64,000 nt of DNA from Luzula sylvatica (lineage: Eukaryota > Streptophyta > Magnoliopsida > Poales > Juncaceae), in assembly GCA_946800325.1 (NCBI GenBank), contig OX326960.1, positions 23,117,150-23,181,149 of the forward strand. The letters run 5' to 3'. Of this stretch, positions 27,788-40,515 are shown in pieces. The translations under genes were made by a program, and so were the position numbers. Below the pieces are notes generated by a model. That model was not told where the DNA came from. It made no database searches and saw only the letters and a program-made list of their open reading frames with translations. Position 1 is the first letter of the stretch. The number at the start of each line of letters is the position of its first letter.

Positions 27788-28624
27788 CACACCCGACTTT
27801 GGCCCGAAACCGTGCAAAGTGTAAGACCAACCTCAGAGGTTGTGAACATGGAAGGCACTTTATGACTTAAAAGTTAAATATTATGCATAGATTTATGTAA
27901 TATAATATAATTATATCATTGAGCAAGTTTATCATGATGAATGAACATAATATTAATATTGATTAGAACCAAAATTAAATAAATCAGAAAAATTACATGG
28001 TCCGTCATGACGGACTGTACAATAGTCTCCTTTGAATTGGAAATACCTTGACTTCCGTCATGACGCATGAAAACGTGACGGACTGTACAAAAGCCAGCTT
28101 GTGCGACATGACGGACTGTACAAAACAATTTTGTACAAATTCACAGAAACTTTTGGGCTTCGTCCGTCATGGCGCTGGGTTAGAGCGTCATGACTGACTG
28201 TACCCTACCGCATGACACCAGCTCGTGCGTCATGACGGACTGTACAAAATTATTTTGTACAAGTTCACATGAACTTTTTGCACTTTGTCCGTCATGACGC
28301 ATCACATGTGCGTCACGACGGAGCCTAATTACACCGTACGTCATGACGAACAACTATTGTGCGTCACGACGGACAGACTGTAACTCCTCAGATCCAACTC
28401 TTGGACTTCCCGATACCTGGGTGCGTCATGACACACAATATGCTCCGTCATGACGCACCAGACCTGAAATTCATTTTTATTTTGTAATTTTCACTGATTT
28501 TAACCGTTTCAAAAATGAGTAATCATGAACTCTTCATGATTACTTCTAGATTTTTTTGATCATCTCATGATCAAATACTAGTATGGTTTCCATGGTCCAA
28601 ATTTAATCCATCAGAAATATTAAT
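27788..28624. repeat. CGTCATGACG palindrome array, unit 1/2 boundary
   Basis: Positions 27998-28460 hold more than ten copies of palindromes such as CCGTCATGACGG and GCGTCATGACGC, spaced irregularly and often followed by 'gactgtacaaaa'. The whole block recurs at 44287-45344, where it has extra copies. It looks like part of an LTR, but ends with a target duplication were not found. Confidence 0.75.
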
Positions 28625-29036
28625 ATCGCAAATAATAATAATAATAATAATAATTTAAATCCATCAGAAATATTGAATTTTGCAAAGAAAATTATGATCA
28701 ATCATTTCGCAAATATTTCGATTGCCAATTCTTATACATATTATAACATATATTTATTAAATTAAATCTACAATATTTATAAGTATATTTGTACGGTTGA
28801 ATCTGATTTTGAGATTTAGATTTAGAAAATTTGATTTCGTAGACCGTGTTGGTCATACAAGAGCGTTGTTGTGCATCGAAGCTAGCCCATAACAATTATA
28901 TTTGATAAGTTTAGTTTTTTTTATACATATATTTTAATAGATAAACTATTCCTTTTTATTTATGTTAAATTTTCAAAATTTTACTATGTTTAAACAAAAT
29001 CACAAATATAACCTTTAGTATTTATAAGATTCTGAC
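28625..29036. repeat. R segment, copy 3 (start of unit 2)
   Basis: Same text as 6099-6527, continuing through 'gattctgacaattatac' without the solo LTR found in unit 1. Confidence 0.85.
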
Positions 29037-30696
29037 AATTATACTTTTTTACAAATAGTAATAATAAAAAAAAATTAATATTAAATATGCATTATTTTGC
29101 ATTACATTTTTCTTAAATAACAAATTCGCAAATTCGATTGTAAAGAATGTTATATATGTAAACTATACTGACGTAAATGTCAAAATAAATAAAAATTTCA
29201 AGTAAATATATTTGATAAGATTTTAAAATTAAAGTTTTAAAATACTACTAATATAACTTACAAAAAGAATAATATACTATCTTATATAAAAAAGATATAT
29301 ATTTGATAATTGAATGAAGAATTTGTTTATTCATAATATTAAATATTACAAAAAATATTAAATAATAAAATATATAACTTGTTCATGTAATAAAACAAAA
29401 AAATGTTTGTAGCGGACGACAATTTTTTCGATTTACAAATGTAAAAAAATATGATAGCTTGAATATAATTTTAAAAATATAAATTACGATTTACAAATCT
29501 AAAAAATTATGATTGTATTAATGATATTTTTTTAATAATTTTCTGGGATAATAGTTGATAGGTTTCATATGCTATGGAATGGGTAGTTATGATATATTTT
29601 ATTTCAGGGGTCAAACTTGATATTTGCGATTTTATGGTGGACTATTTTGTAATTTTAGCGTCTTTTGACGTTGGACGAAAGAGCGCGAGTAGTTAAGTGG
29701 AGCCCACCTGTCAGTGAGTATGCATGATTAGCACGATTAGTGAAGGCGAGTGATCCAATAACAGAACAACGATCAGAAGCATAACCCTCACAATACCAAA
29801 TTGAACCTCGAGACCTCCGCGCCTATTTCTTCTCCTCTTCTTCACTTTCTAGCGACGAGCCTTGCCTTCTCCTCTCTCTCTCTCTCTCTCTCTGATAGCG
29901 GAAGGATTTCGTTCTCTTACCAGTGACAGGAATCAACCGCTCCCCTTCTCTGCTAAGTGAGTTTGTTGAAACCGTTGATAGTTTCAGAGATCCTTCTTCT
30001 TTTTTCGTTGATTGATTTGAAAAGGGTTTATTTGGGATCGCAAAGGTATTCTGCATTTGTTTTCAGAGATCCTTCTTCTTTTTTCGTTGATTGATTTGAA
30101 AAGGGATTTCACAGAGGTATTCTGCATTCGTTTTTGTCAGAAATAAAGCTTTATATGTATTTGTATTCGTTCTCGTTGATTGATTTAAAAAGGGATTACA
30201 TGTTTTTTATCAGAAATTCTTCTTGTTTTTTTTTTTCTGTTGATTGGTTTTATTGTCGGAATGATTGCTGTATATGTTTAATTGTACTACAAATAGACGT
30301 TTCTTTAATTGAAAGTTTGATTTTGATAAATTTGGGTTTATTCCGTAAATTTGATTTTTAAATTTGATCTAGGGTTTAATTTTATGTCCAATTCAGTGTA
30401 TTATGTTCAAGTGTTTTAAATTTTCATTAATTAGTCTCAATTGAGGCGAAAATTAGTTTTATTTTCTGAAATCGTTCAATTTCTTCTGCAAATGGGGCTC
30501 AGTCTTTTTGATTTCAATCAATTGCCTTTAATTATGCCCTAAAATACAAAAATAAACAATGAAGATGTAAATATGCAAAATTTTAAATTAGTACACGGTC
30601 ACTGCAATGATTTTGTGTACTCACTAGTTTCGTGTTGTTTTGCAGAAAAGCCCACAAAGTTTTTCCAATAGGTACTGAACCCCTTTGACAACAAGA
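29037..30696 (+). promoter_or_regulatory. A2 upstream block, promoter and leader
   Basis: Nearly identical to 8025-9691, with the same GGAGCCCACCTGTCAGTG block (29699-29716), (CT)n leader, GTGAGT donor and acceptor before the A start. No promoter lesion is obvious, so transcription of A2 may persist even though its coding region looks broken. Confidence 0.55.
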
Positions 30697-32193
30697 ATGG
30701 GTCCAGACAGAAAGGGGAAAACTGCTGCGCGAGGGGAAAGCGGATCCGCCTCTCGACCTTACAATTTGACGAACAAGATAGATATGAAAAAGGCAAAGGA
30801 GTGCTATTATCTCCTCGAGGACTTGCTGAACCATAACTACGGTTCTTATTTCAAGGAACCGGTCGAGCCCATCAAGCAAAAACTCAGGAGAGACTGGTAC
30901 TCCAGTGGCGGTGGTTTGGGACAGTTTGTTTCGCACGTGAGATCAGTATTCTCCTATGCCATGCGATCTAACCCTGTTCAAAGTCATGTGCATGCCATGG
31001 CAAATGAAATGGAGAATCTCTTTAATGCGCGATGGAGATATTTGGAGGAGAAATGGGCTAAAGAAGACCCCAATTTGAACCAAAGGGCTAAGTCTTCAAC
31101 AGAGGTAGTAATCGATCTCTTCAAAGTTAAAAAAAAAAATAAAAAAAATTAATTTTTTTTTTATGAAATTATGTTATTGAAATAGAACTAATTTTTTTAT
31201 TTCAGACGGCGACGAGTAGTGTTCGAGGCTCATACATATCCCCTGCATGCAGAGGTGTGAAACCCTAATTCATATCGACTTTGCATTATACTTTCTTTAT
31301 AATTTAATTTTTAGCTAATCAACTTTTTTTTTTTTTAATTTCAGGAGAAAGTTCAAGGGGGCATAATGCCACTTTTTCAAATCGTAATACTCAGAACCAA
31401 TATAAACAGCACTACTCGTCCAGTAAATTATTTCTCCTTTAATTTACTGAGATTACAATCTATTTTCATAATATTCTTGTTTCATTTTTTCTTATACATT
31501 TTGTCATTGCAAATAATGCTGGTGAGAGATATGATAGCCGTGCCGATAGTGCTCGAAGTTCGAGCTCTGCCAGAAAGGTAATTTCTCAATTTATATCATC
31601 TATATATATAATGCAGATATATTTCTTGTAATATTCATATAAAGGTATTTTTATGTTTAGGAAATTTCTGCAGCGCCACACATTAATGTATTCAGGGCGC
31701 CAATCAGCGTAACAAATTCAATATCTGAACGAGAGGAACAAATGATCGAATTATCGACTGAAGATTCCGATCCCGTACTAACTCCCGAACAGATTCTACG
31801 ACTAAGACAAGAATCTCGAATTGCATTTGATGAGGTACCTTTACGAAATCTCAAAATTTCATGTATACCCCCTTCAGAATGTGACATGGCACAAAATTCG
31901 TATTTTTTATCCGTATATGCGATTTGAGAATTTACAGTTCGCATTCTTTATTTTTTACTCAAATTTATACTATTTGCGAATTTGTTTTTTTTTTTAATGA
32001 ACAGCTTAAGTGCACCGTGGAACATAACGACTTGTTTTCCGCGGAAGTGGAGAAATTTGTAAGTTATGCGGATCGGTCAAATGTCACGCTCTCGCAATTC
32101 GGGCTAGTCCCAAAAGACGAAAAATTCATTGACGATGAATTTTTGGTCGTCTCAACTCGATATGATGATATCGAAGAGGGAGAGATCGTCTGA
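30697..32193 (+). pseudogene. A2: A gene with lost splice acceptor and exon 5-8 fusion
   Basis: By homology the exons are 30697-31104, 31206-31254, 31345-31422, 31513-31577, 31661-31834 and 32005-32193. The first 131 codons match A1. The acceptor before exon 4 reads TTGCAA (31507-31512) where A1 and A3 have TTGCAG. Skipping that exon, retaining the intron or using nearby AGs leads to early stops by my reading. Exon 5 is joined in frame to the middle of exon 8, removing the Ser-rich and LKSRFAGTI parts. The bromodomain-like exon is still open, so a truncated protein of about 180 aa could be made. Confidence 0.75.
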
Positions 32194-33281
32194 CATGTTC
32201 TGGATCAGAAATTCTTCTTGTTTTTTTTTTCTGCTGATTGGTTTGATTGTCGAAATGATTGCTCTATACGTTTAACTGTACTAGAAATAGACGTTTATGT
32301 AATTGAAAGTTTGGTTTTGATAAATTTGGGTTTATTCTGTGACTATGTATTAATATTTGATTTTTAAATTTGATCTAGGGTTTAATTTTATGTCCAATTC
32401 AGTGTATTATGTTCAAGTGTTTTAAATTTTAGTCTCAATTGAGACCTAAATTTGGGTTTAATTTTATGATTAAATGTTGAATATGTTAAACATAATATAT
32501 TAGTGTATGATAGTATTTTTGAACTAATATTTTTAATTCAGAACCTATATTTTAATAATATTATTACAATTTATTATTATAAAATAATACGTTTCAATTA
32601 AAACTAAAAATATTTTTATTTTAAATTATAGATTAATATATAGTATAAAATAAAAATTGTATAATATTTATTGTATTTACAAATTGTATCAGTTATCTAA
32701 AAGGAATATGAGGCGGATGGAGACAATTGATCGACCTTCTTCCTTTTGTGAACTAAATTTTGAATTTGACTCCTAAATTATTGTTTTGTTGGTTATATGA
32801 TTTACAGAACAAAGATTTGGTTTTTTTTTTAATGAAGACTGAAGGGCTAAATTCTAAAAGTATTAAGAACAAGGTAAAACATAATATGTGAAGTAATATT
32901 AAAAGAAAAATTCCTTGCATTTGAATACATTATTTTGGCTCCCGCATAAGAGATTTAACTTTTATTATCTCTTTATATACTCCTCGTAGGTGTCCGTTTT
33001 CAATTTGCGATTCAATTATTTCTTTTTACCAAAATATCCTTGGTTAATGTGTTTGTATCTATTTTATTTAAAACCAAAATAATAAATTAAATTAAATTAA
33101 AACAAAATCATAAATTATAAGAAAAATGCAAATGATCTGGTATGTCAAAAATTATATTTTGCACAAAATTATATCATAATAAACAAAAAGAATCACATCA
33201 CCATGAGTTCTTGATTCATTACACGAAATATAACAGTACTCACTAATGTATGTTACAGAAAATTAAACGAAAATAAATAAG
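32194..33281. repeat. A2-B2 spacer with leader-intron copy and B upstream block
   Basis: 32200-32455 is an orphan copy of the leader intron, as after A1. 32690-33200 is the B upstream block, in one copy only; the first copy seen in units 1 and 3 is deleted. No gene. Confidence 0.65.
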
Positions 33282-34221
33282 ATGGTCCGCGTCTTTCTAT
33301 CTCTCTCAACTGTGCGAGGGAAGAAAAAGAGGGAAAAGTTTGTTTTAAGTTTGTTTCATTGCAGTGGTAGCGAGGATTTTACGAGCTCGTTATTTCGGTT
33401 TTGGCTTGCTGTAATGGCAGCAGTTATTGAAGAATCACCTTTCATAAGCGACAAATCCCCTCTCATTATTCAATCTCTCTTACTCTCATTCTTTATGATA
33501 ATAAGCGAAATAATTTGTTCAAAAATTCACGGACGACTCAAAATCAGCTCGCTTTCTAAGCATGTGAGTTTTTTTTTATTGATATTGTTCATCGCATTTG
33601 CAATTCCTTCTTGTAGATGATTTTTTTTTGTATTCGTTTTCGGTTTGAAAAAAAGGCATTATATGTGTTGGGTCAGAAATTTTTTTTGATTGGTTTGAAA
33701 AGGGTTTGTTTTGGATCTGAAAGGTATTTTGTATACCGTACTGTCGGAATGATGCTTTATATATGTTCAATTGTACCAGGAATAGGCGTTTCTGTAAAGA
33801 AGTTATAAATTTCAGTTTATTTCGTAACTATGTACTAATATTGATTTTTACACTTGATCTAGGGTTTACATTCATGTCCAATTGTGTGTATTTGGTTTGG
33901 TTATACATCTCTATGTTCAAGTCTTGTAAATTTTCATTAATTAGTCTGGATGGAGGCCTAATTTAGTTTTATTTTCTGAAATCGTTTAATTTGTTGCGCA
34001 AATTGTGCATGGGACTCAGTGTTTTGTTTAATTGTCTAGTGATCCCTGAAATACAATCAATTGGCTTCTTGGATTATGTCCTAAACAACAAAAATAAACA
34101 ATGATGATGTAAATATTAAATAAAACAACAAAGCAATGCAAAAACAAGAATGATTTTCTGTACTTACTTGTTCCTATTCTTTTACAGAAAAAAAACCCCA
34201 AATTAGCATTCGATTTTGCTA
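33282..34221 (+). other. B2 leader with upstream frame
   Basis: Same leader as at 15286, with a 94-codon frame to the GTGAGT donor at 33564. The next exon begins at 34188 after TTTTACAG. A run of eight A instead of nine shifts the spliced upstream frame, so it would read across the B2 ATG out of phase and stop later. Translation is not shown. Confidence 0.4.
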
Positions 34222-35986
34222 ATGGATTCTGTGAGGAAAAGGAAGAATCCTGAGACAGGTGGAATCTCTGAAGCGCCCGCTCAGAATTTGAGAAATTCGT
34301 ATAGACTGACGGACGTGCGAAAAGGGAACCAATGTGGATGGGTCGTTAAAGACTTGATGAAGCACGCTGCTAATGGTCGGGTTTTTAACCAGCTCGATTC
34401 AATGTACCAGAGGCTTAAACGGGGCGGGTTCTACGATACGGATCAGTTCGCATCGCATGTCAGGCGGACTTTCGCCAATGCGATGAATTACAACCCTCCT
34501 GACAGTTATGTGCATCGATTAGCAGACGACATGAATGCTATGTTTGACTCGCAATGGACATCTCTAGAGGAGACATGGGCTACTCAAAACACTAGTTCCA
34601 AAAGGGCTAAACCTTCTGAGGTAATACTTAATGATTTTATTCCCAAATTATAAAATATTCTTTTTGTAATTGTAATACAACATAGATATATATCATTCCT
34701 TGCAGATTCCTGAGAGGACTAGTGGCCAAGGATCATCAAAGAGTATGTTATTTCCCCTTCTACTTAATTTGCTTAATATTTTGTTTTATTTGTCTCACCA
34801 ATTTCGTCAATATGCATGTAGGTAATATCATCCAAAGATGTAATGCCACTGTGCCTATTCCTAACGCCTCCAACTCAATTAGGATGGTAATTTCATAATT
34901 TCGCCTCATATCAAATATTAATAAATAAAACATCTATTTATTGTTTTCAGATTATCCTATAATCATAAAAATAACTTTTATTTTCTTTATCAAAATCCTG
35001 GTCAAACGCCACGTGGAAATGTAATGCAAGCGCCCCTCAGCAAAACAATATCCCGTCCAAATGGTAAGTCTTGTTTTAAACCCTAAACCCTAAATTATAT
35101 AGCTTTCTTCTCCTAGTTCGATTTTGTGAACAAAATGTGCTATTTATGATTTGCAGAGAATGGTCCTTCTAGTTCTTCGTCTTCTCTCTCTGGTACTTTT
35201 TCATTGCATTCTTATTTCTTAGTTTTTTTGTAGGTTTGTTCAATATTATTATTATTATTATTCAATTACTTATTGTTTGCGTTTTGTTTGGAAATATTTC
35301 AGAAGGAAAAGGGGATATTCCATCAGAGCAAATATCTTCGGACAGAGAGAGACGCGTGGCCTTTTTAAAGAGCCGTTTCGCTGGTACTATCGCCAGAGCT
35401 GAGCAGCAAATATTATTCAGCCATGTATGTTTTTTCACCGTTATTTATTAAATTATTTATAGTTTGTTTGATTATTTATTTTGGACACAATTGTGTGGAG
35501 ACAGGTTCCTACAGTGCAATCTGAACGAGAGGAAGAAAGGATCGAATCGTCGGTAGAAGCTTCCGATCCCGTACTAACTCCCGAGCAGATTCGACAACTA
35601 AGACAAGAATCTCGAATTGCATTTGATGAGGTAGCTTTGCAAAGTCTCAAAATTTCACGTATACCCCCTTCAGAATGTGACATGGCACAAAATTCGTATT
35701 TTTATTCGTATATGCGATTTGAGATTTACAGTTCGCATTCTCAAATTTTGACTCAAATTTTGACTATTTGCGAATTTGTTTTTTTTTTAATGAACAGCTT
35801 AAGTGCACCGTGGAACATAACGACTTGTTTTCTGTGGAAGTGGAGAAATTTGTGAGATATGCGGCTCAGTCAAATGTCACGCTCTCTCAATTTGGACTAG
35901 TCCCAAAAGACGAAAAATTCATTGAAGATGAATTTTTGGTGGTCTCGACTCAATATGATGATATCGAAGAGGGAGAGATCGTCTGA
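34222..35986 (+). pseudogene. B2: B gene with lost splice acceptor
   Basis: Exons by homology: 34222-34620, 34706-34742, 34822-34886, 34994-35063, 35157-35192, 35303-35424, 35505-35630, 35798-35986; 347 aa if spliced as in B1. The acceptor before exon 4 reads TTATCAA (34987-34993) where B1 and B3 have TTATCAG. Skipping exon 4 shifts the frame and stops in exon 6, and the upstream AG in that intron gives an immediate TAA. The bromodomain-like exon is intact, with G69 in place of W69 of B1 (RLKRGG). A truncated product of about 170 aa remains possible. Confidence 0.75.
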
Positions 35987-36073
35987 CTTGTAATTAATCT
36001 CTCCAAATTTAAAATATTTTTTTTCTTTATTCTTTTCTAAACTTATGAAAAGAATATAAAATTTTGATTACAG

Positions 36074-36832
36074 ATCACGACGAGTGGTGTTCAAGGCTCA
36101 TCATCGAGTATATTATTTCTCCTTTAGTTTGCTGAATTACAAAATATTATCATAGTATTTTTGTTTCATTTTGTCTTGTGCATTTTTCCGTTGCAGATAA
36201 TGTTGGTGAGAGATCTAGTGGCACAACCGATATTCCTCGATGTTCGAGCTCAATGAGAAAGGTAATTTCACATTTTATATCATATAAATATGTAATACAT
36301 ATATTTATTGTTCTCAGATTATACTATGTTTCTTGTAGCATTCATATAAAAAAAATATTTTCAGGAAAAACTTGCGACGCCACGTGTTAATGTGATGAAG
36401 GCGTTGATCTGCGAAAAAACATCTCGTCCATATGGTAATTATTGATTCGCTTATTTTCACATAATTTTTTGTTGCTTTGTATTATTCAATTTTGTGAATA
36501 AACGTACATTATTTATTGAATGATTAGAACGAGAAGCATCTCGAATGGAAATCAACAAGGCAAGATTTTCAATTTCGTAAGTCTTCCCTTCATCTTTTTC
36601 TGTTAATTAAGCACATACAAAAAAGATAGGATATTTCCTATTTTTATGGGCGTATGTGATATTTGAGAATTTACGGATCCTATTTTTTGGCTTCAATTTT
36701 TGCTATTTGTGATTTTTTTAATGAACAGGTTAAGAGCACTGAGGAACAACATAATGACCTGTTTTCCATGGAACTGGAGAAATTTGTGAGATACGAATTG
36801 GAGACGAATTGTTTGTAGTCTCGACTGGATAT
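36074..36832 (+). pseudogene. C2: headless GTE-like remnant
   Basis: Same as C1 but shorter: the ERFEHRKKLRE part is deleted and the sequence runs from 'gaatgattag' straight to the EASRMEINK stretch. Exon 5 carries further changes ('cttgcgacgccacgtg'). It ends with the same stop as C1. Confidence 0.75.
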
Positions 36833-37249
36833 GATTGCTTGCTGATAACCTGTTTGTTTAGTAAATTATAGATTCATGCCTCGAGTTAATATGTGTTCTT
36901 TTTATTACTAACTTGAGTTAATAAGTGTAATTTTATTTATAGTTGTGAATACTATTATAATTTTAGTTGAATTGAGATTTTAACTGTTTGAATCCTTGAT
37001 TGCTTGCTGATAACCTGCATATTCTGATTGCCTGAGATTTGAAGTCTCAGATTAATGAGACACGGAATACAGTATCCCTGATTTGTGAACAATAATAGAT
37101 ATCCAAGTTTTTGGGAATCCGGATTTTGGTTCTTTGGAATCCGAAATCTAATTCCTATGTTACACGGATACTTTATAAAAAAATGCAGAAGTATCCTCGG
37201 GATATGCGTATCTGATAGGGATACGGGTGCGATACAGTTCATTTTTTAT
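36833..37249. repeat. Conserved 3' flank, unit 2
   Basis: Near copy of 18931-19329, without coding content. Confidence 0.75.
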
Positions 37250-37259
37250 ACATATCGCA

Positions 37260-37307
<48 letters not shown>

Positions 37308-37684
37308 TTAAATCCATCGGAAATATTGAATTTTGCAAAGAAAATTATGATAAATCATTTCGCATATATTTTCGACTGTCAATTCTTATACATATTATAA
37401 CATATAGGATAAAAAATTGTATTTTTCATAAAATTAAATCTACAATATTTAAAAGTATATTTGTACGGTTGAATCTGATTTTGATATTTAGATTTAGAAA
37501 TTTGATTTCGTTGGTCGTGTTGGTCATACAAGAGAGTTGTTGTGCATCGAAGCTAGCCCATAATAATCATATTTCATAAGTTTAGTTTTTTTAATATTTT
37601 AATAGATAAACTATTCCTTTTTATTTATGTTAAATTTTCAAAATTTTACTATGTTTAAACAAAATCACAAATATAACCTTGAAG
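37250..37684. repeat. R segment, copy 4
   Basis: Copy of R with an expanded AAT run (37257-37308), cut by the same Copia insertion as copy 2. Confidence 0.85.
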
Positions 37685-40515
37685 GAAATATTTTTCATGC
37701 GTAACATGATGCTTAGATATAATCTTCCACTGTCTGTAACAGGATGGTAATGGGATTATGATCGGGTATTATCTGAAACACGGAATTTGATGTGAATCAT
37801 CAAGATAGAAATTGTTCCTTTCGAGAGAAAGAGATATCCCTTAGGCCTATTGATGAATTGATCAACGAAATCTCCGGCCAGAGTCAATGATATTAATAGT
37901 TAATATCGATTGTGTTTGTTGATTCAATTCGGTATCGAGACAATAAGTTTAGTCAATCAAATTATAAGGATGACTATGTTGGTTCAAATTTCCTATTGTT
38001 TGATTATCTCAAATACAATGTCGATACTACTAACGAAATCTAGCAAGATAAATGTGTAGGAGATAGGTACAAAATGAAAGGATCAATCAAGAATAACAAC
38101 AATCACGGATAAAATCAAGACGCACATGAATCAAGACATTGAAGAATTGCGAAGAAGATCAAGACATAGAAGATTCCGCAAGTTGGGATATCTACCTAAT
38201 CATCAATACAATATATAGGTATCTCTAAACTTGTTTAAAAGATTAAACTCAATGAAAAAGTACTTGAATTCAATTAAAAAGGCTGAAATCAGTATGTCCG
38301 TTGCAACGGAATTCCAGTCCGTTGTAACGGAACTACTCGATTTATTCAACATGGGAAAAACTAGTATAGTCCGTTGCAACGTAATCACCAATACGTTGTA
38401 ACGGAAATGTACGTTGTAACGGAACTCTATCTCCGTTGCAACGTTATTTTATTTCCAATGAGGAAGCCTGTCACAGAAGAATGTCCGTTGTAACGGACAT
38501 CAATGTCCGTTGTAACGGACATCAAGGCTTCACTTCAGTATAAACTTACACATACGTCCGTTGCAACGGATTAACCAATCCGTTGTAACGGAACACCTCA
38601 TCCCGTTGTAACGGAAAACTCTCCGTTGCAACGGGAATTAAATCCAAAGATGAAGTGTTGTCTCAGTGGAAGGTCCGTTGTAACGGACACAAGTCCGTGG
38701 CAACGGACTAGCTAACACAGAGTTCCGTTGTAACGGACTACTTACGTTACAACGGACTGTGTAATAAATTCAAGTACGGCAGCCTCCAACGGCTAGTTTT
38801 TGAATCACTCCGTTGCAACGGACCATATGTCCGTTGCAACGGACTATTCAGAATAAGCAATTCAGGGAAGGGACTATGTGTTCTATAAATAGAACCCTTC
38901 CCTCATTCTCTCTCATTACTTCAACTATCCAATTCTAAACTTATAAAGAGAGAAACCTTGCTATATCATTGAGTAAAAACAATCTTCTAAATCATTCTTA
39001 GAGATTAGATTTCCCTCTTCCCTTCCAAATACTATTCCCAACTTGCGTGACCGATCACGTTTAGTTAGTATTTAGATATTGTAATAGGCTAGTACCAAGA
39101 GTGTAAAGCCGCCATAGATCGAGAGAAACGTGTAACTCGATCTAGGCAAAACCTTGTACGAGTGAGTTGGAATTCAATCGAACGCCGAAAAGGCACAAGG
39201 CATTCCCGGAGACGTAGGTACTCGCAATTAATTGAATCGGTCAATTAAGCGAGTAAAGGGTGAGTTAAAGCTACAAACCAACCACCTACCGAACTCCGTA
39301 ATAAACATCGCGTGTTCGGTATCTTCTTTTCATTATTAACTTAAATTTATATTCCGCACTAAAATTAGAATTTGTATACCTAGTCGAAAATTGCCCATTA
39401 GGTTACCTATTCACCCCCCCCTCTAGGTTAGAATTAACCAACAGACTATTGCCATGCTTTTTGATTGACGGATATCGCAAACAAGAGAATTAAAATATCA
39501 CCGTTCGAGATAGGTATAAATGATCACAATCATTTTTCGTATTCAACTTAGGAAAGCTATGATGGATTCTTTCCTAGATCCCTCTCATGAGCCCGTGCAC
39601 TTAGGCATAAGTTTACTACCACTGCTTGATACGAACCTACACGGTCATACATAGAGTTGTCTTATTTCGGGCTTGAATATATACAATCATTGTATTTATG
39701 ATATACATAGATTTTCTCTAAACAAATGTATATATGATATACATTAGTACAATCTTTAGTTAGATCTGAAACTGAGTGGGAGACTGAAGGAAATACATTT
39801 TTGGATCAACTAGAAGAAAATACAAATACGGATGATCAAAGAATTGAAATTACAATGAGATTGTGAGAATTCTGGAACCAGGATATGGTTCGTTCGAACG
39901 AACTGTATAGTGCGTTCGAACGCACTATAGTTAGTTTTGCTAAATAGTGATTCGTTTTGAACGAATTAATATAACATACTAGCAGTGGCTGGTTCGTTCG
40001 AACGAACCCAAAAGTGAGTTCGAACGAACTATGTTCCGAATTGTGTGTTTCAATTTTTCCTCAATTGATTGTCGTAATTAATGTCTTGATCTGAGATTAA
40101 TGATATATAATCTCAGATCTGGTGGAATAGAGTCAGACTTTTGAGGGTTGTTCATTCTCATCTTCTTCACCAAGAAACCATTAGAGAGAGAAAGAGAGAA
40201 TTGGAGAAATTGTTTCTTCAATTCTAGATTCAAGCAAGATTACGTGTAAGTATTCTAGGAGGATTTACACGTAACCGGAAGGCAACAACTCGAGGTGGAT
40301 TTGAGTAGAGAGATCTCAACTGAGATCTTGGATTGTGATCCAAGGAGAGCAAGAACGAGCAAGGTCGGATCCAAATCGGAAGAATTCCGGTTGTATACGA
40401 CAAATCGGAGCTTCAAGCAAGCAAGGTGTCGAATCGCGCGGGCGTGGGACGTGCGTGTCGCCGGAGTCGAAGCAAAGACAAGAGCAACTACGCAAGAATC
40501 AACCCTTCTCCGTGA
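37685..40515 (+). mobile_element. Copia fragment and 3' LTR, unit 2, with nested solo LTR
   Basis: 37685-37976 and 39449-39784 are the internal fragment, ending in the polypurine tract GAGTGGGAGAC before TGAAGG at 39785. The LTR portion follows to about 40515, with the TTCGAACGAA palindromes at 39888-40030. It lies at the same position as the unit 1 copy, so it was present before duplication; the solo LTR inside came later. Confidence 0.7.
37977..39443 (-). mobile_element. Solo LTR with AACGG palindromes (reverse)
   Basis: Begins TGTTGGTTCAAATTT, ends GAATTAACCAACA, with GACTA duplicated at 37972-37976 and 39444-39448. The empty site is 'aaggatgactattgcc' in unit 1 (20264-20279). Reverse-complemented, its end matches the start of the 6528-8019 LTR, including the 'gaggggggtgaata' phrase. 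About 18 palindromes of the TCCGTTGTAACGGA type lie at 38295-38840. Confidence 0.9.
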
